NCBI RefSeq assembly: GCF_002082015.1
Contig: NZ_CP015109.1
Span: 396,134-460,133 of the forward strand
Reading direction: 5' to 3'
DNA from: Sporosarcina ureae
Lineage (GTDB): Bacteria; Bacillota; Bacilli; Bacillales_A; Planococcaceae
DNA: 64,000 nucleotides
Made by a program: the position numbers and the translations under genes. Of this stretch, positions 38,715 to 47,062 are shown piece by piece; position 1 is the stretch's first letter; the number at the start of each line of letters is the position of its first letter. The notes under the pieces are model-generated. The model searched no databases, was not told where the DNA came from, and saw only the letters and a list, made by a program, of their open reading frames with translations.

Positions 38715-39584
38715 CTACTTCATCATTCGCTCTATATCATACCATAATCTCGGCCAATGCGAGAGTGCGGTATCTGTGAAATGCAGAAGTTTGCTAGCCA
38801 ACCGTTGCTGTTGCGCTAGTGGCAATGACAACAGATGTAACCATTCCCGAAGTACTTCATTCGGATATAAGAGCTTAGCGAGTGACTGATTTGACAAGGT
38901 TTGCAGCGCCGGATGCTCCCCCATCAAAAAAGTCGGATTATAGGAAATTTGTGGCAACACACGATGCATCCACAATACACATTCATCTTCTTCTGATCCA
39001 AGGCATGCCAAATCAAAATCAATAAAGCGGATATTGCCATTTGCGTCACGCAAAATATTATGATGCACAACATCACCGTGCAACAATGTCAGCGAGTGAA
39101 CAGGAGGCGATTCTTTCTTCGCTATATGCAATGCATCCCGTCCGTATTTTAATAGCTGATCAATTGTCGTGGAAGCAAGAAACGCTCCACACATTTGCCG
39201 CACCTCTTCAAACCGCGCAAGCCGAACTTCCCACTTCTCGATCATATGATAATGCGGAAGACAGGAAATTGACTCCCAATCAATCGTATATTTCGAATCA
39301 TGTAATGCTTGCAACGCACGGAACGAGTCAATCCGGTCAATTCTACGCTTAAAATTGACTGCTTTCGCATTTTCAAGCCATGGTTGCATGATTAACAGCG
39401 GATCCGATTTATCGACAATCGGCAAGATATACGGAAAATGCTGTGCACTAAGTAATTGATGAACTTGCCGAACTTTCACAGCTTGAGCGTGTGATTCATA
39501 CTTCTTTACAGAATACACGGCACCGCCTGATTCCATTTTCCAGACATTCTTTTTGATTTTGGTAAATCGCTGATTGTCTGCCAT
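38715..39584 (-). CDS. Kinase-fold (APH/CotS-like) protein
   Basis: The 289-residue protein has the aminoglycoside phosphotransferase-like catalytic loop LLHGDVVHHNIL and the metal-binding FIDFDLACLG (here DFD) after it, with an N-terminal lobe VKKYESHAQAVKVRQVH. This matches the CotS/YsxE/YutH group of spore-coat-associated kinase-like proteins rather than resistance enzymes. It lies a few bases after a safA-like spore coat gene, so a sporulation role is likely but inferred. Confidence 0.7.
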   Translation of the reverse strand: MADNQRFTKIKKNVWKMESGGAVYSVKKYESHAQAVKVRQVHQLLSAQHFPYILPIVDKSDPLLIMQPWLENAKAVNFKRRIDRIDSFRALQALHDSKYTIDWESISCLPHYHMIEKWEVRLARFEEVRQMCGAFLASTTIDQLLKYGRDALHIAKKESPPVHSLTLLHGDVVHHNILRDANGNIRFIDFDLACLGSEEDECVLWMHRVLPQISYNPTFLMGEHPALQTLSNQSLAKLLYPNEVLREWLHLLSLPLAQQQRLASKLLHFTDTALSHWPRLWYDIERMMK

Positions 39585-39590
39585 ACGCGA

Positions 39591-40730
39591 TTACTGGTTT
39601 CGGTGCCAGTCCTCCTGTATTGGCATCGGCTGATATTGAGGTGTATTACACCCACAATCACCCTGATAACCTGGAGGTTGTTGCCACATCGGAGACATCG
39701 GCATTGGCATCGGCATCATGGGCGGATACGGCATCCATTGCATTGCTGGCATACATTCTGGTTGTGTCTGCCATTGAGGCTGAACCGGCCAATTCGGTGA
39801 GCAATGTGGCTGATTTGACGGACACCATGACGGTGGCATATCTGCTTTAGGTGGCATCGTCGGTTGTTGCGGCATTGGCATCGGTGCAGGCTGTTGAGGC
39901 TTCGGTTGCATCACGGGCGGCTTCGGCTCCATCACAGGTGGCTTTAGTTGTGGTTTCGGTTTCGGTTTCATGTGTAATGAACTCGATTCAATTAACTGCC
40001 AACCGTCTGGCATAGGTGCAGGAACAGGTTTATGGTGATGAGGTGACTCTTCACACCACTTGGATGACTCTTTTGGCGGCTTCGGTTTGATCGGCGCCTG
40101 TATTGGCGGTTGCATAGGCGGCATCGGTTGGTGCGGTTGCATCGGTTGTTGCGGCATATGTGGATGGCAGTCTGCATCGAAAATGGGCATCCACCCGCAA
40201 ATCGGGAATACTGCCTGCCACATCGGTGGACCCTGCATACTCGGCGGCATTGGCATATGAGGCGCTGCCGGTGGAGTGTGCGGTTGTTGCGGCATCGTTG
40301 GTGGTTTGGATTCCGGTTTCGGTTGTTGTTGCATCGGTGGCACTTGCGGCATAGGTTTCTGCTGCACCGGTGGTATCTGTGGCGCTTGTGGTAGTTGCGG
40401 CACTTGATACGTCGGTGGTTTCGTTTGTGGAGGTGCCGGTTTTGAAGGCTTCTCCTGATGTGGCGGCTTCATCGGTTTCTCATGATGTGGTTTCTCGTGA
40501 TGCGGTTTCTCTTGCGGCTTTTCGTAATGCGGCTTCTCTTGCGGTTTCGTGTGATCACCTTTATGATGAGGCTTTTTCTTATCCATCGGCAAGAATATTT
40601 TCATGCCAGGAACGATATAGTCCGGATTCGCCAGGTGCGCATTCACCCGCTTCAGTTCCTCGAACGGTATACCGTATTGTCTTGCGATCTTCCATAATGT
40701 ATCACCTTTGACGACAATATGAACTTCCAC
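39591..40730 (-). CDS. safA: LysM spore-coat/cortex morphogenetic protein (SafA-like), His/Pro/Met-rich
   Basis: The N-terminal LysM domain (VVKGDTLWKIARQYGIPFEELKRVN ... NPDYIVPGMKIFLP) binds peptidoglycan. The remaining 300 residues are low complexity: EKPHHEKP repeats, then long Pro/Gln/Met stretches and Cys-containing tails (GDCGCN). SafA in B. subtilis has this layout and directs inner-coat assembly at the cortex. The start is a GTG at 40730 after AAGGGGG; a TTG six bases earlier is less likely. Length 379, similar to B. subtilis SafA (387). Confidence 0.8.
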   Translation of the reverse strand: MEVHIVVKGDTLWKIARQYGIPFEELKRVNAHLANPDYIVPGMKIFLPMDKKKPHHKGDHTKPQEKPHYEKPQEKPHHEKPHHEKPMKPPHQEKPSKPAPPQTKPPTYQVPQLPQAPQIPPVQQKPMPQVPPMQQQPKPESKPPTMPQQPHTPPAAPHMPMPPSMQGPPMWQAVFPICGWMPIFDADCHPHMPQQPMQPHQPMPPMQPPIQAPIKPKPPKESSKWCEESPHHHKPVPAPMPDGWQLIESSSLHMKPKPKPQLKPPVMEPKPPVMQPKPQQPAPMPMPQQPTMPPKADMPPSWCPSNQPHCSPNWPVQPQWQTQPECMPAMQWMPYPPMMPMPMPMSPMWQQPPGYQGDCGCNTPQYQPMPIQEDWHRNQ

Positions 40731-41024
40731 TAACAATTCCCCCTTCCATCAATCCATCGTATGAACGGACGCCTACTTTTGTGACAAGGTGTGTAGGCCT
40801 CCTCTCCTGTTATGTATATTCATCGGAAAATGGTTTATTCCAAATAAATAACCATCCTGTTGAATAGAGGACGGTTGAATGATGGCAGTTTAAATAGTGA
40901 GTTAAGGAAATAACAGTGTATGGGATTTCATCTCCAGCTGGAAGGTCCGCCCCGAGCTTCCGCTTCAATTCTACGTTTATAGTAGATGGACGTAGAACTC
41001 TTTTTGGCAATATTGTTTGAATTA

Positions 41025-41057
41025 ATAAAGCCCTTGAACTTAGTAAAGTTCAAGGGC
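41025..41057 (-). terminator. Terminator after pheA
   Basis: GCCCTTGAACTTTACTAAGTTCAAGGGC on the minus strand is a near-perfect hairpin followed by TTTATTAA. The bases between it and safA (40731-41024) show no supported gene. Confidence 0.8.
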
Positions 41058-41135
41058 GGTTCAAGTTCTATTTTACGTGCAGCTACATAACTCATGCTAA
41101 TCTTCTTACGCACGCTATGATCAGCCTATCCTAGC

Positions 41136-42020
41136 TTAAGAGATAAATTCCCCAGACTCATAGACATAGTACGTTCCGAACGAGCGTGCAGTGCAACCTA
41201 GTGCGTCTAGCTCTTCCATCGCGCCCTTCATCATCGGATGCTCTTCTGACTCATTCACATCAATAATAAAGAAATAATGACCAAGGCCCGTCTTCAACGG
41301 ACGCGATTCGATTTTACTCAAGTTCAATCGGCGCCACGAGAACACCGATAATATCTGATGCAACATCCCTGGACGGTCGTCTTCAGGCAACTTCACCATC
41401 AATGTTGTCTTCATGGAAGATGCATGCTTCGAATGCTCTAGTTTCTCCTTACGCAACGACAGCACGACGAAACGCGTATGGTTGAAATGAAAATCGTGAA
41501 TATTTTCTTCTGCTATATGTAAGCCGTACGTTTCTGCTGCCAAACGGTTACCAATTGCCGCAACACGCAGTTCTGGCTCTTCAGAAATAGATTTCGCTGC
41601 CGCTGCCGTAGACGTCGTCTGAATCAACGGAACTCCTCGGTAACGATATTGCAAAAACTTATGACATTGTGCTAACGCATGTGGATGGGATTGAATCGAA
41701 TCCAATTCATCCAAGTGATTCATCTGGGATTTATTCACCAACATATGCTGCTCAATTGGCGTAGAAATTTCAGCAGTAATAAACAACTCATCATTATTAA
41801 ATAAATAGTCAATCGTTAATGGAACGGAACCTTCAAGCGCATTTTCCAATGGAACGACCGCATACGCAACATGTCCTTCTGTCACCGCTTCTATACAATC
41901 TGGAATCGTCGGACGCGGTGTTAAGCCTTCCATGCCGAATAAATCAGACGCTGCAATATGAGTGAATGATGCTTCAGGTCCCAAATACGCAACGGAAGGT
42001 ACATACTTCTTTTCTGTCAT
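41136..42020 (-). CDS. pheA: Prephenate dehydratase
   Basis: This enzyme converts prephenate to phenylpyruvate for phenylalanine synthesis. The protein has 294 residues, with the catalytic domain (AYLGPEASFTHIAA, VPLENALEGSVPLTIDYL, TSTAAAAKSI, NHTRFVVL) and a C-terminal ACT domain (KLPEDDRPGMLHQILSVF, LSKIESRPLKTGLGHYFFIID) whose ESRP binds phenylalanine for feedback control. No chorismate mutase part, as usual in Firmicutes. It follows pheB. Confidence 0.96.
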   Translation of the reverse strand: MTEKKYVPSVAYLGPEASFTHIAASDLFGMEGLTPRPTIPDCIEAVTEGHVAYAVVPLENALEGSVPLTIDYLFNNDELFITAEISTPIEQHMLVNKSQMNHLDELDSIQSHPHALAQCHKFLQYRYRGVPLIQTTSTAAAAKSISEEPELRVAAIGNRLAAETYGLHIAEENIHDFHFNHTRFVVLSLRKEKLEHSKHASSMKTTLMVKLPEDDRPGMLHQILSVFSWRRLNLSKIESRPLKTGLGHYFFIIDVNESEEHPMMKGAMEELDALGCTARSFGTYYVYESGEFIS

Positions 42021-42051
42021 GATTCTTTCATCTCCCCACTGATTTAAGAGG

Positions 42052-42507
42052 TTAGAAAACCCCTGAACTAATTAAGTCAACGGAATCAATAAATCGAGGT
42101 GCTTTGAGTCGCTGTAAAAATGCTTCTACCTTAATTTCCATTTCCGTCACATCTAACGATAATGTAATATTCGCGCGGCCCTGGACAGGAATCGTCTGAT
42201 GGATCGTCAATACATTACACTTCGCTTCTGAGACGACTTCCAATAGTACAGCTAACGACCCCTTTAAATCTTCCAGTTGAATAAAAATCGTCAAGATCCG
42301 GTCCCGTGCGATTGATTCGAACGGGAACACGGCATCACGATATTTGTAGAAGGCGCTGCGTGACAGTCCGACCCGTTTGGTTGCTTCTTGGATCGTCGTC
42401 ACTTCGCCCCTTGCCATCATTCGTTTAGCTTCCAACATTTTCTGCATCGACTCAGTCAATACATCTTCGCGCACTAAATAAAACTGACCTTCCCCGATTT
42501 GTTCCAT
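42052..42507 (-). CDS. pheB: ACT domain protein PheB
   Basis: The 151-residue protein has an N-terminal HTH-like part (VTTIQEATKRVGLSRSAFYKYRDAVFPF) and a C-terminal ACT domain (GSLAVLLEVVSEAKCNVLTIHQ). It matches B. subtilis PheB in length (147) and in position between obg and pheA. Role: probable amino-acid-responsive regulator; not well defined. The start is set by GGGGGGAG before the ATG at 42507. Confidence 0.85.
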   Translation of the reverse strand: MEQIGEGQFYLVREDVLTESMQKMLEAKRMMARGEVTTIQEATKRVGLSRSAFYKYRDAVFPFESIARDRILTIFIQLEDLKGSLAVLLEVVSEAKCNVLTIHQTIPVQGRANITLSLDVTEMEIKVEAFLQRLKAPRFIDSVDLISSGVF

Positions 42508-42538
42508 TTCGCTCCCCCCAAAACGAGCCATTCCGGTC

Positions 42539-43834
42539 TTACTCCAAGAACTCGAACTCGTAGCTCATGATACGTACGATATCCCCGTTTTTCGCACCAC
42601 GTTCACGCAACGCTTCATCGATTCCCATACCACGCATCTGACGTGAGAACTTGCGGACTGATTGATCAAAGTTGAAATCAGTCATCTGGAACAAACGCTC
42701 TATTGTATAACCGGACAACATGAACGCTCCATCATCGTCACGTGAAATAATGAAATCAGGACCAGTTGTTTCGTGTTTGTACAATACTGAATTGCTCGCT
42801 TCTTCTTCGTCTGCATCCGTCAACATTGGGAATTCCGGTGTAGTTTCAAGCAGATCTAAAATGGCGTATAGCAATGGATCCAAACCAGTTCTTGTCAATG
42901 CAGAAATCGGGAATATTTGAACCTCTTCTTCACCAAGCGCCTCTTTAAATATTTCCAAATTTTCTTGTGCATCCGGCATATCCATTTTATTCGCCACAAT
43001 AATTTGTGGGCGTTCAGTCAAACGCATATTGTACTGCTCTAATTCTTTATTGATCGTCTGATAATCTTCAAACGGCTCACGACCTTCAAGTCCTGACATA
43101 TCGATAACGTGCACGATTACGCGCGTACGTTCGATGTGACGCAAGAATTGATGTCCGAGTCCAATTCCTTCATGTGCGCCTTCGATCAATCCAGGCAAAT
43201 CCGCCATGACGAATGTACGGTGATCATCCGTTTCGATCATTCCGAGATTCGGAACTAATGTAGTAAAGTGATAATCCCCAATTTTTGGCTTCGCTGATGA
43301 AACGACTGACAATAACGTGGATTTACCAACACTCGGGAATCCAACAAGACCGACGTCAGCGAGAACTTTCAATTCAAGCACGATATCTTTACTAACGCCT
43401 GGCTCTCCTTTTTCAGAAAGCTCGGGCGCTGTGTTCTGTGGCGTAACGAAACGACTGTTACCGCGTCCTCCACGCCCACCGCGCGCAATGACTGCTTGTT
43501 GGCCATGTTCCACCAAATCTGCGATAATCGTTCCGGTTTCTGCATCTTTGACGACCGTACCAGGCGGAACTTTAACGATCATATGCTTACCGCTACGGCC
43601 GTGCATATTTTTACTTTGACCATGCTCTCCGCGATCCGCTTTAAAATGACGCTGATAACGGAAATCCATTAATGTACGCAATCCTTCATCCACTATAAAG
43701 ATGACGTCCGCGCCTTTCCCGCCATCACCACCGGATGGCCCACCATTGGCTATATATTTTTCACGACGGAACGAAACCATACCATCGCCACCGTCGCCAC
43801 CTTTAACAAACACTTTAACGTGATCCACAAACAT
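42539..43834 (-). CDS. obg: GTPase Obg/CgtA
   Basis: This essential GTPase acts in 50S assembly, stress response and (in Bacillus) sporulation and sigma-B control. The 431-residue protein has a glycine-rich Obg domain ([16 protein letters not shown]), a G domain ([28 protein letters not shown]) and a C-terminal OCT domain ([27 protein letters not shown]). It directly follows spo0B, as in B. subtilis. Confidence 0.97.
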   Translation of the reverse strand: MFVDHVKVFVKGGDGGDGMVSFRREKYIANGGPSGGDGGKGADVIFIVDEGLRTLMDFRYQRHFKADRGEHGQSKNMHGRSGKHMIVKVPPGTVVKDAETGTIIADLVEHGQQAVIARGGRGGRGNSRFVTPQNTAPELSEKGEPGVSKDIVLELKVLADVGLVGFPSVGKSTLLSVVSSAKPKIGDYHFTTLVPNLGMIETDDHRTFVMADLPGLIEGAHEGIGLGHQFLRHIERTRVIVHVIDMSGLEGREPFEDYQTINKELEQYNMRLTERPQIIVANKMDMPDAQENLEIFKEALGEEEVQIFPISALTRTGLDPLLYAILDLLETTPEFPMLTDADEEEASNSVLYKHETTGPDFIISRDDDGAFMLSGYTIERLFQMTDFNFDQSVRKFSRQMRGMGIDEALRERGAKNGDIVRIMSYEFEFLE

Positions 43835-43837
43835 AAT

Positions 43838-44371
43838 TTATAATCCTCCTAATTGTCCACTGATGGTAAACGTCCATTGATCCGGTTCACCGTGGACTTC
43901 GACCGTAAGCTGAGATGAATGTTCTGGGATGTCTAGTTGCTTCGCGTACAGCTCGGTAAATGTCAGTTGCATACTCCAAGAAGTAGTGTCTGTCGTGACT
44001 TCAATCGTCACAGGACAATCTGCATAGCGCTGGATTTTTTCTTCTACTGCCAGCACCACTTGCTCCAAGTATTCGACCAACTCGCGGTCCGTTTCACTTG
44101 AATCAATTTTTTCCGTAATATCACAATACAATTGCACTTTCAGAACCGGATATCGCCACCCAAGTGTCGTAATCCATTCTTCAGTAAGAGGCATAGATAA
44201 TTTCTGAAGCAATGCCTCTCGCTGCATGTCCCCCGTTTTCTCAAGAATGCAGTTTCGTGCTTCTGTGTATTTCCCCATATCGAGATTCATGAGGATTAAT
44301 TGCAGATCATTCATGTGATCGTGTCGACTAAATCTCACTGCCTGCGACACATTTAGCTCATTTTCCCCCAT
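43838..44371 (-). CDS. spo0B: Sporulation initiation phosphotransferase Spo0B
   Basis: Spo0B carries phosphate from Spo0F to Spo0A in the sporulation phosphorelay. The 177-residue protein has the phospho-accepting histidine in RFSRHDHMNDLQLILMNLD, close to the SRHDWMN-type motif of known Spo0B, followed by a degenerate kinase-like C-terminal domain. The gene order spo0B-obg agrees. It is short of the B. subtilis length (192) by about 15 residues. Confidence 0.88.
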   Translation of the reverse strand: MGENELNVSQAVRFSRHDHMNDLQLILMNLDMGKYTEARNCILEKTGDMQREALLQKLSMPLTEEWITTLGWRYPVLKVQLYCDITEKIDSSETDRELVEYLEQVVLAVEEKIQRYADCPVTIEVTTDTTSWSMQLTFTELYAKQLDIPEHSSQLTVEVHGEPDQWTFTISGQLGGL

Positions 44372-44402
44372 ATTTTCACCACCAGCTGTTTTCGTACTTC
44401 TT

Positions 44403-44411
44403 AGTATAGCA
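44403..44411 (-). promoter_or_regulatory. Extended -10 promoter of spo0B-obg
   Basis: TGCTATACT on the minus strand is an extended -10; no clear -35 lies at 17 bases. It is about 30 bases before the spo0B start. Confidence 0.5.
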
Positions 44412-44497
44412 TTTTCGTGCGTAAATCACTAAAAATATCATCACCGCGTAACAATTTACCTAAAATGTATGACTCCTCATCTTCCAGATTGCTTAAG

Positions 44498-44627
44498 CGC
44501 TCATTATTCGTCGGTAAGCGCTCAATAAAACGTGTATCCGCTCATAAAAACAGCCAAGCGATCATACACACTCGCTATCCGCTCTATTCACTAGGCTAAG
44601 CGCTCATAGTTCCCTAACATCCGCTCA
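44498..44627 (-). repeat. Array of seven 20-21 bp spaced repeats
   Basis: The plus-strand core CGCTC(A/T) begins at 44498, 44519, 44539, 44559 (CGATC), 44580, 44601 and 44622. The core is the same as in the array at 11015-11146. Two 20-base steps break any reading frame, and stops occur, so it is not coding here. It lies between the rpmA terminator and the spo0B promoter. Confidence 0.82.
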
Positions 44628-44649
44628 TAACATACCAATCTTGACATAA

Positions 44650-44680
44650 GAAAAAGGACTGCAACAAGTGCAGTCCTCTT
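44650..44680 (-). terminator. Terminator after rpmA
   Basis: GAGGACTGCA and TGCAGTCCTT pair and are followed by TTTTC on the minus strand. Confidence 0.88.
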
Positions 44681-44701
44681 TCACATCGTCACGCTATCCA
44701 A

Positions 44702-44995
44702 TTAAGCTTCTTGCGTTGCTGCTGGGTAGACACTGACTTTCTTTTTGTCGCGGCCAAGACGTTCAAAACGAACGACGCCGTCGATTTTTGCGAATAGAGT
44801 ATCATCTCCACCGCGACCAACGTTTTCACCTGGGTGAATTTTTGTTCCACGCTGGCGATAAAGGATGGATCCTCCAGAAACGATTTGTCCGTCTGCGCGC
44901 TTAGCACCAAGACGTTTCGAATGTGAATCACGACCGTTCTTAGTAGAACCTACACCTTTTTTCGATGCGAAAAACTGAAGATCTAAACGTAACAT
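44702..44995 (-). CDS. rpmA: 50S ribosomal protein L27
   Basis: L27 sits near the peptidyl-transferase centre. The 97-residue precursor begins [21 protein letters not shown]: the N-terminal extension ending in QFF before ASKKG, which in Firmicutes is cut by the protease Prp. The prp gene lies directly upstream. AGGAGG sets the ATG at 44995; an in-frame upstream codon was rejected. Confidence 0.97.
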   Translation of the reverse strand: MLRLDLQFFASKKGVGSTKNGRDSHSKRLGAKRADGQIVSGGSILYRQRGTKIHPGENVGRGGDDTLFAKIDGVVRFERLGRDKKKVSVYPAATQEA

Positions 44996-45007
44996 AGCTG
45001 CCACCTC

Positions 45008-45334
45008 CTACTTTTTAAAGGTTAATTTTATATAATCTGCATAGTCTAGTTCAATCGTTTGTAAAGAAATAATCATGGCTTGCAGTAGCAGCTGAACTTG
45101 CGCATCTTGTTCCGTTACCGGAAACGCCACACGTAAGTATCCACCATCCGCACCTTGATCAACGTCGGGTTCGATCGAAGTCAATTGCATAATAGCATTT
45201 ACCGCACCAAATGATACGGCAGAAGCACCAGCACAAACTAGATCTTGACCGTGTTCTGCAAAGTTTGCATGACCATCCATCTCAAAAACTGAGATGCGCC
45301 CAGAAGGCTCTTTTATAATTCTGACATGTATCAT
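45008..45334 (-). CDS. prp: Ribosomal-processing cysteine protease Prp
   Basis: This cysteine protease removes the N-terminal extension of L27 before ribosome assembly. The 108 residues show the catalytic His in EMDGHANFAEHG and the catalytic Cys in DLVCAGASAVSFG. It lies between rplU and rpmA, the conserved order (ysxB in B. subtilis). Confidence 0.93.
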   Translation of the reverse strand: MIHVRIIKEPSGRISVFEMDGHANFAEHGQDLVCAGASAVSFGAVNAIMQLTSIEPDVDQGADGGYLRVAFPVTEQDAQVQLLLQAMIISLQTIELDYADYIKLTFKK

Positions 45335-45340
45335 GCCGGA

Positions 45341-45649
45341 TTATAGATTGATTCCGTCAATAACGATTTTCGTGTATGGTTGACGGTGTCCTTGTTTTTT
45401 ACGGTAGTTTTTCTTTGCCTTATATTTGAAGACAACGATTTTCTTTGCGCGGCCTTGCTTGACAACCTTACCTGTTACAGTTGCGCCTTCTACGAATGGA
45501 GCACCGACTTTAACGTCATCTCCGCCCACCATTAGCACCTTGTCAAAAGTTACCACTTCATCCGCTTCACCAGCAACCTTCTCAATGAAGATCTCTTGGC
45601 CTGCTTCAACTTTGATTTGTTTTCCACCAGTTTCAATAATTGCGTACAT
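45341..45649 (-). CDS. rplU: 50S ribosomal protein L21
   Basis: The 102-residue protein starts [18 protein letters not shown] and ends [22 protein letters not shown], the L21 hallmark, binding 23S rRNA. First gene of the rplU-prp-rpmA operon. Confidence 0.97.
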   Translation of the reverse strand: MYAIIETGGKQIKVEAGQEIFIEKVAGEADEVVTFDKVLMVGGDDVKVGAPFVEGATVTGKVVKQGRAKKIVVFKYKAKKNYRKKQGHRQPYTKIVIDGINL

Positions 45650-45752
45650 ACTTGCACCTCCTCTAATTATACAGACTCGCCTTGACAGGTGATTCCTTGG
45701 AATACTTGAACCTGTTTAGTGCGGTTGTAGCACGGGTGCTACAATCAATAAC
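45650..45752 (-). promoter_or_regulatory. L21 leader RNA
   Basis: About 100 untranslated bases before rplU carry a stem TTGTAGCACCCGTGCTACAA near the 5' end and a second helix (AACAGGTTCAAG ... CACCTGT) before the ribosome site. This fits the L21 leader family of Bacilli, thought to bind L21 for feedback. Assigned from position and hairpins only. Confidence 0.65.
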
Positions 45753-45758
45753 AGTAAA

Positions 45759-45787
45759 ATATTATCACATAGAAAAGAGCAGGTCAA
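45759..45787 (-). promoter_or_regulatory. Sigma-A promoter of rplU-prp-rpmA
   Basis: TTGACC and TAATAT are separated by 17 bases on the minus strand, giving a start near 45752. Confidence 0.75.
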
Positions 45788-45806
45788 GCATTATTCCTAT
45801 AATCTT

Positions 45807-46424
45807 TTAAAAGAAGGAAGTTTCCCTTTTAGTGAGCTGTTCAAAGACCCGCTCGTACCTTCTAAAACGATAGGATATAATGTTCTGCACTGCTAAATAC
45901 GATGTAATCATAACGAGTGGCAAACTGTCCGGCAAATACGCAATAAAAAATGCACAAAGCGATGCAGACACGATGATGGAGTACACTAAGAAGTTCGAGC
46001 GCGTAGTGTATTTCGTCGCCTCTGTCTCTAGCAAAACAGACACCACTTGTCCACCGTCAAGAGGTAGGATCGGTAATAAATTCACACTCAACAAGATCAG
46101 TTGAATCTTTACGAACTGCGCATCTCCGGGGAATGTCCAACACATACCGAGTACTAACAAAACAGCTGTCGCGACAGGTCCACCGAGCGCCACGATCAGC
46201 CGTTGCTGTTTACTTGCCAGTTGCCGATTAACAAATTGCAATTCCCCTCCATACGGTAAAATGGTGCAACTCCTAATTTTCATTCCGACGTGTCGAGCAG
46301 CCAAAACGTGTCCTAGTTCATGAAAAAGTAAAGAGAATAAGAGCAACGCGTACAATGACACACCACCGACGATCATGAAAAATAAAAAAATCGGCAACAA
46401 TACGGGATGAATACGATACTTCAT
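45807..46424 (-). CDS. spoIVFB: Intramembrane metalloprotease SpoIVFB, short form
   Basis: This site-2-type protease in the outer forespore membrane cuts pro-sigma-K. The 205 residues carry the zinc motif HELGH in a span near residue 36 and the third ligand in NLLPILPLDGG near residue 135. About six spans are expected. B. subtilis SpoIVFB has 288 residues with a C-terminal CBS domain; here the chain stops after RFRRYERVFEQLTKRE, and only about 150 bases, taken by the rplU promoter, follow. So the CBS domain is absent, not frameshifted. Confidence 0.88.
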   Translation of the reverse strand: MKYRIHPVLLPIFLFFMIVGGVSLYALLLFSLLFHELGHVLAARHVGMKIRSCTILPYGGELQFVNRQLASKQQRLIVALGGPVATAVLLVLGMCWTFPGDAQFVKIQLILLSVNLLPILPLDGGQVVSVLLETEATKYTTRSNFLVYSIIVSASLCAFFIAYLPDSLPLVMITSYLAVQNIISYRFRRYERVFEQLTKRETSFF

Positions 46425-46966
46425 TGCTGACCGTCCGACATATACGTGGCTAACACAGTAGGCTCTAGCGGTATCCCATTGCGTTTCACGCGAATATACA
46501 CCGCTTCCTCATCCATCATCGCAATCTCATCCCCATGCTTTACAGCTGTGTACGGCAGCGTCGAGAACGAGCCTACGAATCCATACGTTACTTCATCACC
46601 ATTATCGTATTGAACGGTCACTGTTTTTCCTGACTGTCTGGTATAGCCTGTAAAGACGACTAGTCCGCTTCCTTGTGAAGTGATCGACATCGGTTGAGTA
46701 TACGAAATAATAGCTCCGTCTTGATAGGGCTGGAACGATTCGTACGTCTCGAACGGATTAAACACGGGATCCCCAGACACCGTGATGACTTCATCTTCTG
46801 CCATCCAGGAAGACACCCACTTCTTCATCACCACAAAATCTTTTCCAGTCGTTACATATTGCGTAATGGGTATATTGACTAACTGGCGTTCTTCCAGTTT
46901 TGATAAGCCTACAACAGACACCATCAGCACAATAGCGATGATCCATTTCGTTTTCCACTTCATCAC
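46421..46966 (-). CDS. spoIVFA: Stage IV sporulation protein FA, inhibitor of SpoIVFB
   Basis: SpoIVFA holds SpoIVFB with BofA and is cut by SpoIVB to release it. The 181-residue protein has an N-terminal span (WIIAIVLMVSVVGL) and a degenerate LytM/M23-like domain (GSGLVVFTGYTRQSGKTVTVQYDNGDEVTYGFVG) without the metal-binding residues. It is shorter than the B. subtilis protein (264). Its stop overlaps the spoIVFB start by four bases. Confidence 0.85.
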   Translation of the reverse strand: MMKWKTKWIIAIVLMVSVVGLSKLEERQLVNIPITQYVTTGKDFVVMKKWVSSWMAEDEVITVSGDPVFNPFETYESFQPYQDGAIISYTQPMSITSQGSGLVVFTGYTRQSGKTVTVQYDNGDEVTYGFVGSFSTLPYTAVKHGDEIAMMDEEAVYIRVKRNGIPLEPTVLATYMSDGQQ

Positions 46967-47020
46967 GTCCCCTCCCTTACCTGCAGTGTATGAAAAGAAG
47001 GAGAATTAAATGACGAATGA

Positions 47021-47053
47021 AAAAGCTCAGCACCATAAAAGGTACTGAGCTTT
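47021..47053 (-). terminator. Terminator after minD
   Basis: AAGCTCAGTACC and GGTGCTGAGCTT pair and are followed by TTT on the minus strand. It separates the min genes from spoIVFA. Confidence 0.88.
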
Positions 47054-47062
47054 GAGATTGTA

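Noticed and set aside
38715-39584. Aminoglycoside resistance gene
   Set aside because: Only the general kinase fold is shared; the context and sequence fit CotS-type spore proteins.
39603-40711. Several plus-strand frames of 60-110 codons opposite safA
   Set aside because: They are by-products of the biased His/Pro codons; no ribosome sites or sensible composition.
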